From positions 62,001-126,000 of the forward strand of contig NC_082420.1 in NCBI RefSeq assembly GCF_004011695.2: a DNA stretch of 64,000 nucleotides, written 5' to 3'. A model generated the notes under the pieces. That model searched no databases and was not told where the DNA came from. It was given only the letters and a program-made list of their open reading frames with translations. The position numbers were made by a program, and so were the translations under genes. Within the stretch, counting starts at the first letter, position 1, and every line of letters starts with the position of its first letter. Shown one piece after another: positions 32,075-42,588 of the stretch. Source of the DNA: Ascochyta rabiei. Taxonomy: Eukaryota > Ascomycota > Dothideomycetes > Pleosporales > Didymellaceae.

Positions 32075-33719
32075 GGAGCTCTTACACTTCTCGCTGTAGT
32101 ACGAGCGAACCCGCTTCCCCAGGGCATCGCCGCAGCCCCAGCACTATGTACCACAACATCTCAAATCTACGGTCTGACCGCTACAGTAACAGACATTGAA
32201 GCTTTCCGTTCGTCACTCGACTCGGTATACAGCACCTCAGGCCACCGCTTCACAGGCTCTGAAGTCCCAATCCACACCACTGCGTTCGACTTCCCCGGAT
32301 TGGGCTTCATCACTGCTTATGATTACTACGACCGAAGCGCCCTTGAACACGCCGGATACTCCATTACCTCTGCAGTTACGACTATCAGCGGCCCTTGCAG
32401 TGCTCCAATGCTGCCACCCTCGCCCACGGGTTTGCTGTGTACGCCCCACGATGACCACTGTAAGAGTGTCCTGTGTCGATTTCACAGCTCTATTCGTTCT
32501 AACTGTTTCAGGACACTGCGATTCTTTGCCGACTTCGACAGTCAAGACTTCACCTCCTGTTTTAGGTGAGTGTGAACCACACGATGACCACTGGCATTGT
32601 CCGCCTGGAGTGACGCCTCCCAGCTCGCCTCCTCAGGAAACTCCTCCAAGCAGCTTACCGCAGTCGATACCGACTGCAACTTCTATTGTAGGTGATTGTG
32701 AACCACTTGATGACTACTGGCATTGTCCGCCTGGCGTTACTCTCCCAACTACACCGCCTCCTTCGGCAACGCAACCTTCTACCACTGTTCATGCTCCAGC
32801 ATTCCCGACTTCGATACTTCCTTCAGCAGCGTGTGAGGCTCATGACGACCATTGGCACTGCCCTCCGGGTGTTGAAGAACCTGCGTCTCCACCACCCTCG
32901 ACTGAAGATCTAACATCTCCACCAGCTGCAGGAGAATGCACGCCACACGGCGATCACTGGCACTGCCCAGACGGTGTTGAGGAACCAAAAACCCCGCCTG
33001 TAAGCGAACCACGACCAGTGACACCGGCTGTGCCTGCTGAGTGTACCGCACACGACGATCATTGGCATTGTCCGCCAGTTGTCGAGGAACCAAGCAGCCC
33101 ACCACCATCGAAAGAACCTACAAGCACCCCACTTCCCAACGCAGAGTCCAACGAGTGTGTGGCTCATGACGACCACTGGCGTTGCCCACCCGGCGTGGCA
33201 GAACCCAGCAGTCTACCGTCGCCTACGCATCAGAACAAACAAGACCCTTCCCACCCGACAGACACAGAGTGCGAGCCGCACGACGACCATTGGCACTGTC
33301 CCGCCGGCGTACCTGAGCCAACATCTGTTCCTGGCGCAAAGCAATCCGCAACGCAGGCACATCAAGCTGTCACAACGGCAGCCAGCAGCGAATGCGTGCC
33401 ACATGACGATCATTGGCACTGTCCTGCTGGCGTGCCTGAACCAACACGACCAGCAGGTCCAAAGCCAACCACACTCTCCAGCGTGACAGTCGCCCGCCCG
33501 ACCGCCTCTGCGAGCAAGGAAACTGAATGCGTACCCCACAACGACCACTGACACTGTCCTGAAGGCGTTGTCGAGCCGACATCACCACCGCCTGCGCCTG
33601 CAGTATCGAGTGTCCCCGCGCTGAAGAATGGAGCGCTTGGCCTAGATGGTTTTGGTTGGAGTGCGTTCGTGGCGGCTGTACTTGCTGCGCTGAAATCAGC
33701 GGGCGTTGTAGCAGCGTAG
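32075..33719 (+). pseudogene. His/Cys-repeat surface protein, start lost and two nonsense codons
   Basis: A frame opening after TAA 32072-32074, without an ATG, begins with hydrophobic ALTLLAVV and ANPLPQGIAAAPALC, a beheaded signal peptide. A ~110-residue N-terminal region follows (TATVTDIEAFRSSLDS, PGLGFITAYDYYDRS). Ten repeats of the pattern C-x-x-H-D-D-H-W-H-C-P-P-G-V come next, spaced by Pro/Ser/Thr-rich linkers; the first is split by an intron (32460-32511). In repeat 1 the spliced Trp codon is TGA, and in repeat 10 TGG is again TGA (33549-33551). Beyond it the frame continues HCPEGVVEPTSPPP and ends in a hydrophobic tail (FGWSAFVAAVLAALKSAG) typical of a GPI-anchor signal, stop at 33717. 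The His/Cys clusters could bind zinc or copper (inference). Not functional as read. Confidence 0.8.
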
Positions 33720-34006
33720 GATGAGCTACCGTTAATGCCAGTTGCGTAGCGATTGTGCTTAATAGTTGTGATCGTCGGGGCGGTTGCCTCTCTCGTTGAT
33801 AGAGAGTCTGTTACAGTCTCCCAGCAATGGCTCTTTGATCAGTATTGCTAAAGATCTACAATGTAGATTTTATTACTACTAGATTCCTAGTCGCACACGT
33901 GCTACTATAAGCCTCTTTCATCTGCACTCAGCAAGAGCAAATAATTGAATCGATTACAATCGACACTCTGGATTCAGGCTATACATACACTCAGTAAGCA
34001 TTGATG

Positions 34007-34200
34007 CTAAGAGGAGAGAGATATGTATGCCTACATTCCGAATCTGCGTTTAACTAACTGGTGTCCAAGACATTCCTGTACTCTTGTGGTGCTCTATCTT
34101 GCTGCGCGAGTTCTTCGAGGAGGCATTAACTACCTAGTTAAACAAGAACAGCTAATCTCTATACAGAGTCTAGATGGTTTCCAGTACACTAAATCGCTCA
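34007..34200. repeat. diverged LTR-like repeat, copy A
   Basis: Starts tgctaagaggagagagatat and shares, in order, atgcctacat, cttgtggt and a ctaccta..ga core with a second copy at 35347-35530 in the same orientation. The pair flanks about 1.1 kb of AT-rich sequence. Differences are mainly transitions. These may be two solo LTRs or the ends of one decayed retroelement. Confidence 0.45.
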
Positions 34201-34334
34201 TTGTCCTATACACTATTGTTAAATGTACCTAGTACTACATATTTAGTGTACCGAACAGTGTTTTTCAAACTTTTACGCTGAACAGAGCTATTCTTTAACT
34301 AGCTCTATCTAAAAAGTCGTATCTGTAGATACTG

Positions 34335-34741
34335 ACACTGAGGTACAATCCTGGTGTTAAATACACAGTCTAGTGTTATTTTACACTGCGTACCTGTGTA
34401 AATAAGTAAATTCATACCACGTTTGTGTAAGTTTACACCATATCCTGGTGTTATTTACATACCTACCTTACCTGGCTAATTAGAGTCTTGATAATAGTTA
34501 GTAATCTACCTATCTATATAGGTATAGCCTAACCCCGCTCCCATCTCCTATCTCCCCTATTTCATCTCTCTTATCTCACCTCTCCTATCGTATCTGTCAC
34601 GGGTATTCATACTGTTCAAACCCCAGTCAATCCATCTGATGGATTACTGTACCTTTTTGGTCCGTGTGGCTCAGGTGGGTTCGAGCCGAGCCCTCACAGT
34701 ATCTTATTTTATTTCTTACATCTTGCATCTCTACGTACAGT

Positions 34742-34833
<92 letters not shown>

Positions 34834-34991
34834 AATAAAATACTAATAGATTTAAAATTTTCTATCCTGTGTAAAATTACACCAGATAGTGTAAAAATAC
34901 ACCCCCGATGCGGTGTAAACGAGGGGCAGAATGCAGCGTTATTCACACGTTTGAGAAGCGGTGTTCTTTACCCAACTTTGTACCTGAGTGT
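34335..34991. mobile_element. 657-bp inverted-repeat element carrying a (TAGA)n tract
   Basis: Left acactgaggtacaa (34335-34348) is matched in inverse orientation by ttgtacctgagtgt (34978-34991). The similarity continues inward with a 'tggtgttaaatacac'-type sequence. Many short gtgtaa/ttacac palindromes fill the inside. No coding capacity. It is probably a non-autonomous DNA element; target duplication not resolved. Confidence 0.5.
34742..34833. repeat. (TAGA)23 tetranucleotide microsatellite
   Basis: About 92 bases of perfect 4-bp units inside the inverted-repeat element. A minus-strand open frame through it (repeated LSIY) is an artefact. Confidence 0.97.
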
Positions 34992-35346
34992 AATTAAGTG
35001 TACGCAGACTTTCTCTTGTCTTCTACCTCTACACCCCTCTCTACCTTTTAACCTACTCTCCCATATGACTAGTTTATCTACACACAGGCGAATTCCGGCT
35101 AAACTGCGTGAGTTTAGCGTAATGAAAACTCTAAGGTAGGTGTTAGGCCCTGCAAGGCAAGGTGGCACGTGGCAACAAGTATCGTTCTGGCCGGAGCATT
35201 GATTACTTGATAGTGTGCAAGGCGCGGTGAGTTAAGCTCAGTCTTCACGGTAGGTAGTTAGGGATAGGCAAATTTAGTGTGCTAGATACTATATTGAGAT
35301 TGTTCAGTGTACTAAATGACGAACATACTCCTTAGGGAAAAGATAG
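34992..35346. other. AT-rich spacer, no gene
   Basis: Short frames only; a ctctacacccctctctacct pyrimidine stretch near 35025. Nothing else seen. Confidence 0.5.
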
Positions 35347-35530
35347 CAATGATGTTAAGAGGAGAGACATGTGTTATGCCTACATCTTAAGTCTGCACTG
35401 TTCTAATCAGCATCTGAGACTTTTTTGTAGTCTTGTGGTACTTTGTTAGGTTGTGCGCGTTGTTTGGACTGGCGTCGACTACCTCCTGGTGAGACTGGAA
35501 CTGTCAGTTAGCGTCTGGGCTACTTCAGCT
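35347..35530. repeat. diverged LTR-like repeat, copy B
   Basis: Partner of the copy at 34007-34200; begins tgttaagaggagagacatgt. Less mutated at several cytosines than copy A. A short open frame at 35453-35695 runs out of it and has no recognisable content. Confidence 0.45.
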
Positions 35531-35794
35531 ACAGTGTTGTGCAAGGCAGCAAATAAAAAACTAGCCATGCAGAAGACTAAACTAACCAGTTCAAATGATC
35601 ACAGGCGAGCTAAGATTGCGTCAAGAGCTCCAAGTTCCAAGTTCCGCGCGTTCGCCGGCCCCGCACTGAGCGAGAAAATTACTCGTTCACTCTGACCCAA
35701 ACCGCCCCCCAGCCAATACCTAACAGAGCAAGACGACTGTCATCGCCTTGACAAAAAAAGTATCCTGGAGGATCTGACAATGCCAGACGATATT

Positions 35795-35907
35795 GATGAG
35801 GACGAGACTCGAACTCGCGCCACTTTCGTGACCAGGAAGCTTATTGCTAAGCAATGCTAAGGAAGAAGACCTTAACCTGGCGCCATAACCAACTCGGCCA
35901 CCTCACC
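35795..35907 (-). tRNA. tRNA-Leu(AAG): tRNA-Leu(AAG) with intron
   Basis: On the minus strand a full cloverleaf folds. The acceptor is GGTGAGG/CCTCATC with one G-T pair; the D arm is GCC..GGC with GGTT in the loop; the anticodon stem is CCAGG/CCTGG with loop TT-AAG-G; the long variable arm CAC-GAAA-GTG is typical of leucine tRNAs; and the T arm is GCGAG-TTCGAGT-CTCGT. About 32 nt of intron follow position 37 and contain CTTAG, which can pair with the anticodon region as usual in pre-tRNAs. Mature length is about 81 nt. Confidence 0.9.
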
Positions 35908-36243
35908 CTTCTCAGGGAATTAATGGAAGTTCGCATTGGTAGCTATAATATATTTCAAATTCATGAATTGCACAGCAGCCAAGACACTTACTGACGGACA
36001 TCAATTATGAAAATGCTGGCATCCAGGAGTCCGTGATCAACCTTGGCGAAAACCTGCAGTTCGGCCACTCGAGAAATCAGGGGGGTTGGTCACTCGCTTC
36101 GATATCCAGATGAGAAGGCCCAGTAGTTTCGGCGGGGTAGATTCATAAACGTGATTTTGTGGAACAATTCATGGCGAAACCGCGCAAAACGCTGTGAGCT
36201 CGAACGTAACCAGGGAACGCGCCACTGGGATTCGATCTATGAA
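35908..36243. other. spacer between tRNA and dehydrogenase gene
   Basis: No open frame or repeat of note; contains the 3' flank of the minus-strand flavocytochrome gene. Confidence 0.5.
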
Positions 36244-37867
36244 TCACAATCGACTCTTCAGCACGAGATGCTCCGGCCGCCACATCTCATTCAGCAAGCG
36301 GCTGGCGTTGACCATCTCTGGTCTGCACTGATCCAAGGACGTGATGCCCAGCAAGCGCATTCCCGTCTGCAGCTCCTCGGCAAGCACTGCGGTCGGTCAG
36401 CTTCGAAAATCCGCGCATGTTTGGTCAAACTCACCATCAACGCATCGCTCGACGCCTTTCGTCCCGTACGCAGCGAGTGCGTAGAGGAATGGCCTGCCGA
36501 CACCGACTGCGGTCGCACCGAGACATAGCGCCTTCAACACGTCGTTTCCGTCGCGCAGCCCGCCGTCCAGGAAAATCTCCAGCTTGCCAATTACCTCAGG
36601 GCAATACGCTCGTATCTCCAGCAGAGTCATCAGTGCGCTCGGCGCAGTGTGCATCTGGCGCCCACCGTGGTTGCTGAGCAGAATGCCATCGCAGCCATAC
36701 TCGAGCGCGAGCTTCGCATCATCAGCAGTCTGAATGCCCTTCAGCACAATCGGCCCGTCCCACTCTTTGCGCACCCACTCTAGATCCTCCCACGTTGTGT
36801 GCGGGCTGAGCTGGCCGCGGACCACCCTTCCACCCATTGCTGGCGCAAACGCATTATCGCTGCCCGCTGCATTGTCTTTCTCTGGCGCGCTGTCCGTCTC
36901 CCATTCCGCGGTCGGCTCTTCTGTGAGTCCAACGGCCAGCGCCTCTTCGGCCTGTAAGAAGCGGTCCGCTGTTCGCTTCCCCAGCACGGGTGTGTCGACT
37001 GTGATCCACAGCCCCTTGTACCCGCCCTTCTTGACCATGTGCATCAGCTCAATCGCCTTCTTTCGGTCGACAGGCATGTAGTATTGGTAAAACAGCTGCG
37101 TCGCACTCCCGTTCTTCAGTCTGGCTTGCTCATCTACATAACTCTGCATGATCTGCTCGCTAGACTTTGAACTCGCGGTGCTGACGACCATGTGCGCACC
37201 CTTCCGCACCGCACCCCGGATCATTGCCGGTTCGGCGTCTGAGTGAATAGCGCCAATTGTTCCCATGGGCGAGACGTAGAACGGGTATTGCGAGCTGTGT
37301 CCAAATATCTTGCGGCGCGTGTCGACATCGCCCACGTTGCGCATCACACGGGGGCGGAACGTGATGCGGCCCCAGTCGTCCAGGTTACGCTTGAGCGATG
37401 CGCCGGTGTTGGCTGATCCAGATGCGTAGATGTAAGACTTGTGCGGTAGAATGGCTTTTGCAGCCGTCTCGAAGTCTGGCGTTGAAACACACAGCGATAC
37501 ATGTGGGATGCCAGGTGATGTGTTTGTTTCTGATGGCGTCTTTGCTTCTTCTTTCTGGGGTTCTCGTAGTTGTCCGAGAGTATTTGGATCGACCGGTCCC
37601 AGAACAGCCTCTTGTGAGATGTAGTCCCTCAAGTAACTCAGCGGATGGTATTTCTTGAATTCTTCTGTCGCGTCCTGCAAATTGTCAGTTGTGTCATCGC
37701 AGCTTTGTCACAATACCAACAGTCCCAGCATTCTTCAAGATGATCGGCCCGCCGCCCGGATGTTTAGACAGGAAGCTCGTGACATCGTACACATGAGAGT
37801 CCAGCACAATCCAGCAATCGTTCTTCTTATTGTGCTTAGCAACCTCAGCACCGTCGATATGTGACAT
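36244..37867 (-). CDS. flavocytochrome b2-type FMN-dependent alpha-hydroxyacid dehydrogenase
   Basis: Exons complement(join(36244..36386, 36435..37674, 37721..37867)), 509 aa in frame. The N-terminal cytochrome b5 domain (residues 1-80) has the first haem His in KHNKKNDCWIV or nearby and the second in FLSKHPGGG. The FMN barrel follows: SPMGTIGAIHSDAEPAM, QLFYQYYMPVDR, LWITVDTPVLGKR, GPIVLKGIQ (Lys), the active-site SNHGGRQ and FLDGGLRDGNDVLKAL (Arg), then GATAVGVGRPFLYALAAYG. The last exon completes ELQTGMRLLGITS. It oxidises L-lactate or a similar 2-hydroxy acid and passes electrons to cytochrome c. Yeast Cyb2 carries a long mitochondrial presequence; here the protein begins MSHIDGAEV directly at the b5 domain, so a cytosolic location or a missed 5' exon is possible. 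The first intron uses an atypical GTTGGT donor. Confidence 0.92.
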
Positions 37868-39637
37868 CTTGATATCTTCAACACGAAGTCGAGACGTTCA
37901 AGAATGGTTGTTCGACGAATGGCCAACCACCGGGGGCGCATTCGAGGGGATCGCGCTACCCCGGCAACAACGTGGGACGCCCCCATCTTTCGGCGAGAAG
38001 GCCGGGTGATTGATAGCCGAATGCTTTTTGACACGGCACACCACCAAATCAAGCAGTGGTAATTTTGAAACAACTAGGATGTCATAAGTGTGGGGCGACA
38101 AAGTTGGTGTGAGTGGCTCATGCCGTCGCGCTCTGGTGTTGTGCGACAGGCGCTGCACAGTGCAGCTATGTGATCCTGAAAGACAAAGCCTCTGTTGTAT
38201 TCTCATTCGAAGAAGCGATGATTTTGAGATATAGCCTAAGATGTGCATTGCTGTGGAAAGGAACAGCTTGTTCATTTGCGATAGCAAGTTGTGCTGAAGG
38301 GGACAGAAAAACAGAGGCACTTTCGCTCAATACTACACCAAAACATCCGCATCGATTGCGATCAAATTATCTATGCGAATAGCTAGTCCATACAACTATC
38401 GTCTCGTAACTTTAAATTGCCTGAGCCAGGTATGATCGGATATGTCACTGGAGAAAAGCATACTCGGGGTACGAAAGGTAGTGCACGAAGTTCTGAACAG
38501 ACGGTGAGGAGATGACTGGACTCCTTGGTTCACGGCAACTGTACAATTTTCATGTCAGAATCGATGCATTAGCTGTCGACTACAGTGCAATGGGAGGACG
38601 TAGGTTGGAATTCACAGGGTAGGAAAGCCTGGGTACAATTGTGTTCTGTCTAAGTTTTAGAGGGCCCTCAAAATCGCCTTTGTAATTATCCCATGAATCT
38701 GTAAGTGCCAAGAAGACCACAGGTCCAATTCACGATCTGTAAGCAGATGACGGTTATGCAGTAGTATCTTAGTTCCAAAGACGTAGTCTAAGCAACACAA
38801 CTGCTCAAACATTGTATTTCTACTGGTGATAATAATACATAGGCATCTCCATGTCGGGTCTCTTTCGTCAAAAGTCGAGGTATACGCCTGGTGTCGCAGT
38901 CAGCCGTTCTCCCGAAAGTGCGTGTAACCAGATTTCGGTAGGCGTGGTCATGCAGCCCCACAACCTGCCTGGTGTGCGTCTGAATGTAAAAGTCTGACCG
39001 TACACCCTGGTCAATAAAACGGCCACCAGGACGCTTCCGTTAACCTGAGCCGTGTATTGAAGACTAAAGGACCGTGTCTTTTCTACAGGGAGAACTTAAG
39101 GCGACTAGAGAGAGGAAATATTTGACTCTAATCCGGATCTGGCTAACAAAAGTGCTGGCAGGACTTCGAATTCTGCTAGACCCGAGCAGACTCTGACTAT
39201 GTCTTGGAAGCAACGCACGTAGAAGGACACGCACAGTCGCACCTAGAGTTGATATAAATGGCCTGAGACCCTCCTCCGACCGTATTCTCAGGCGATTGAC
39301 AGCGTTGCTGTAAGCCTGATTAGCCGAATCGGGTCTCCGTTTCCTGCAGGAGCTCTGTGCACCGTCTTCCTGGCTCGAAGCGAATACTTCCCGCGGGCAA
39401 TATCGAAGCTCACAACTTCGCACCCCAGCTCTGCCAATCAACATGTTTTGCAGTAATCCTTTGCGTCTGGTTGTGTATGCCGAGGAGACGGGATTATTCT
39501 CTCCTGCATATGCATGCGCTGCGCCGCATCGACTGCTAGGTGCTGGTTTATAAGCCTTGCTTGTTACTTGCGCCCAGAAGTCAGAAGCAGTGTTTGCATT
39601 CGTCTTGGAATTTTGCATTTCGGCAAGCCCTTTAAGC
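37868..39637. other. 1.8-kb divergent intergenic region, no gene seen
   Basis: Lies between the 5' ends of the dehydrogenase (minus) and the BBE-like oxidoreductase (plus), so it holds both promoters. A minus-strand frame at 39064-39756 overlaps the signal-peptide exon of the next gene and has no motif. A gttgatataaatgg stretch near 39250 is TATA-like but distant from either start. Confidence 0.5.
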
Positions 39638-41718
39638 ATGTTAAAACTCTCCACTCTCTCCCTAGCCTGTGCTGCTCTCACGACAGCACAGAGCTCCGTC
39701 CCTTCATTCACTGCTTCCGTGGCACCTGCTGCCGAGACCGTCACTACCGTGTCCACTCCCGCAAACGTACCGCTGTTCGATGCCGAGATCGTTCAATTGA
39801 CTGACAATGTTGTTGCTGGGCTTCAGAACAACCCCACTGTTGCCGAACACGCTTCGCTTTTCGCCTTTGGTGACACGAACCCTACCGCAGCAGCGCGCGC
39901 TCGTCGTGCTCGCCGAGCGCCCCGCTGCAAGACAATGCCGGGTGATGCACTCTATCCGAACAAATTTGTCTGGGGCCTGGCCAATCAGCTGCTCGGCGGT
40001 GCCCTCGAACCTATCGTGCCCATTGGTTCGCCCTGCTACCAGGACTCGGAGTACAACAACTACGATGCGGAGAGGTGCTCCTACCTCGTCAAGAACTTCG
40101 ATGCCGAAGAGATCTAGTATGTCAAACGATGCGATTCTCAAGCAGCTCGCACTGACCTGCACAGCTACGAAGACAATGGAGCCTTGATGAACCCACTTTA
40201 TTATGGCATGACTTGTCCCATTCCGGCATCTGGTAACGCTGCTAATGGTACCTGTACCCAGGGTGGCTACTCTGAGTACGCTGTGAAGATAAATAATGTC
40301 GCTCAGATCCAGCTAGCAGTCAATTTCGCTCGCTCACTGAACTTGCGCTTGGTCATTCGCAACACCGGTCACGACTATAATGGCAGATCGGTTGGGAAGG
40401 GCGCTTTGAGCGTTTGGACTCACGGACTGAAAGGAATCCGTTACATCAAGGATTACGAGAGCTCAGCTTACTCCGGACCTGTCTTCAAAGTTGGCGCTGG
40501 CGTGCAAGGCTTCGAGTTGCTACAAGCCGCCGAGCAATACGGTGTCTCTGCTGTTACTGGCATCTGTCCCGTAAGCTTCACTCATTCGAATGTAAATACA
40601 AATTTGCTAACGAGGCGTAGACCGTTGGTGTATTCGGGGGCTATTCGACAGGTGGCGGCCACAGCCCATTGATGCAGCTATTCGGGACTGGGGCTGACCA
40701 GATTATCGCTCTCGAGGTAGTGCTATCTAGTGGGCGTTTCGTCACTGCCACTCCTTTAGTGCATAGCGATCTGTATTGGGCGATGCTCGGTGGCGGTGGC
40801 GGCACCTTCGGAATCATCACCTCTGCTGTGGTCAAGGTCCACCCCAAAGTTCCCGTCACTGCTTCAACCTGGACCGTCATGACATCTGAGACAGTCTCTG
40901 CTGAAGCCTTTTGGGAGCTCTTCAGGTTCTTCTGGGACAACTTTCCAACTTACAACGACGCCAAGACCTACTCATTTGGCTCATTGATGAAGCTTGGCCC
41001 TGGATCGTACATGTGGGACATGAAACCTTTTTTTGCAACAAATAAAACAGTCGCAGAGTACGAGGCCTTGGTTGCGCCTCTGTACCAAAAGGCTGCTGAG
41101 CTAAATGTTACAATCGCAGCCAACACGACCCATTACGATACCTTGTACTCCGCCTACCAACCCACGTTTGGCGCATACAACTATCGTATCGGTGCCGCAG
41201 GTGCAATCCCAGGTAGCCGCTTCCTACCAACAGAGAACTGGGCGGATGAAGAGATCCGTGACCAGACCTTTGCGGCAGTCCAGAATACGGTCGAGAAGGC
41301 ATTGATGCTGAACATGTACCACCAGCACACTGCCGACGAGCAGAACACCGGTGTTAACTCGGTTAACCCAGCTTTTCGCAACCTGCAGGCGCAACTTGTC
41401 GCCATAGGCAGCGTCACCGACATGACTCCTGCTGGCTGGAAGGCTAGCGATGATGCCTTGAACAACGAGATCATGGCTCCGCTCCGTAAGGTTTCGCCGG
41501 CTGGCGGTGCGTACAGCAATGAAGCAAACATTGGCGAGCCTGACTGGCAGCAAGCCTTCTGGGGCAAGAACTACCCGAGGCTCCTGGAGTTGAAGAAGAA
41601 GTACGATCCAACTGAGCTGTTCTATGTTCATCACGGCGTGGGAAGCGAGGGGTGGGTCGTTGAGGACCACGGCGTTGTGGGCGTGCAGTCGACTGATGGT
41701 CCGTTATGCCGTGTGTGA
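39638..41718 (+). CDS. secreted BBE-like FAD-linked oxidoreductase
   Basis: Exons join(39638..40116, 40165..40570, 40621..41718), 660 aa in frame. ATG 39638 gives a signal peptide [18 protein letters not shown]; an upstream ATG at 39557 adds non-signal residues. The PP-loop FAD domain has [13 protein letters not shown] (His for 8-alpha linkage) and [20 protein letters not shown], whose Cys is placed for the 6-S-cysteinyl bond, so bicovalent FAD is expected. [11 protein letters not shown] follows, and the C-terminal BBE strand region ends [19 protein letters not shown]. Such enzymes oxidise sugars, alcohols or alkaloid-like metabolites with O2. The substrate is unknown. Length is within the upper family range because of a ~100-residue N-terminal extension with an Arg-rich [10 protein letters not shown] segment. 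A Zn2Cys6 regulator lies downstream. Confidence 0.92.
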
Positions 41719-42588
41719 TGGCTCAAGAAAGCTTAGTTCTTGCACGTAGTCAATGCAACCAGTGAAGCGCAGTAGTTGGGTGTTACTTTTAAAACTTGTA
41801 CGCATACCCAGATGCTTATCCCTGCTCCACCTGACGCGTTCGTTGCAGTAGCGTCTTGTGGCTCAACCTCGGCAGAGAAACTACCAACCATGGAGACAGC
41901 TGCAATGCGTGAAAGGGTGCACTGGCGAGAATTCAGCCTTTGCAGAGAGGTTTTGGAGTGGCGAGACTTTTGTGAGTTGTGGCGGTTTACGCAAGCTCGA
42001 AAAATTCTGCCTGGGCAGTGTTTTTCGGCAGTTCACAAGGCTTTCTCGATGTTGTTTGGAATTGTTTGAAATCGGCGGCGTGTGTCTGTGGACTCCATGG
42101 GTTCTTGCTGTGGATTTGGCGGCTGAACTGCATGATGCCCCCGCTCCTCATGCACGCGCGGAGTGGCTTGCCGCACTCCGCGCCTCAAACCAACCTCGAT
42201 GACATGCTAAAGGAAAGTCGACACGGTGTACAGCTTGCTCTGTCGCAATCTTGGGGCTGCGCAGTGCCCCATGCGCAAGGCTGCATATGTCGCAGAGGGC
42301 GATGAGGGGTGGAATGTCTGAGATACGTGTCGCGCCTTGTCAGCGGCGCTTCTCTGGACGTCCCTCGCGCGTCTTGCTCGGCAGGCACTGACGATTAGTC
42401 ACCCCAATCTGGGCTGTCATTGCGAGTTTTGACGGGTTGTAAAACATCTACAGATCTTGTCTTCCGTCCTGCTCGCCCTGACCCTTCTCTTCTTTCCTCA
42501 GTCATTACAGGCTTCTTGTCTACATTGAGCACCAAGCCACGGAACTACAACCACCCGGCGCAGAGTACTCTACTACTACCCTGCAGTC
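41719..42588. other. intergenic, no supported gene
   Basis: Short overlapping frames on both strands with no domain. Contains the promoter of the Zn2Cys6 gene; no TATA element stands out. Confidence 0.5.

Noticed and set aside
34731..34946. Minus-strand frame with repeated LSIY
   Set aside because: It is a translation of the (TAGA)n microsatellite and has no protein support.
39064..39756. 230-codon minus-strand frame upstream of the BBE-like gene
   Set aside because: It overlaps the signal-peptide exon of a motif-supported gene on the other strand and shows no domain.
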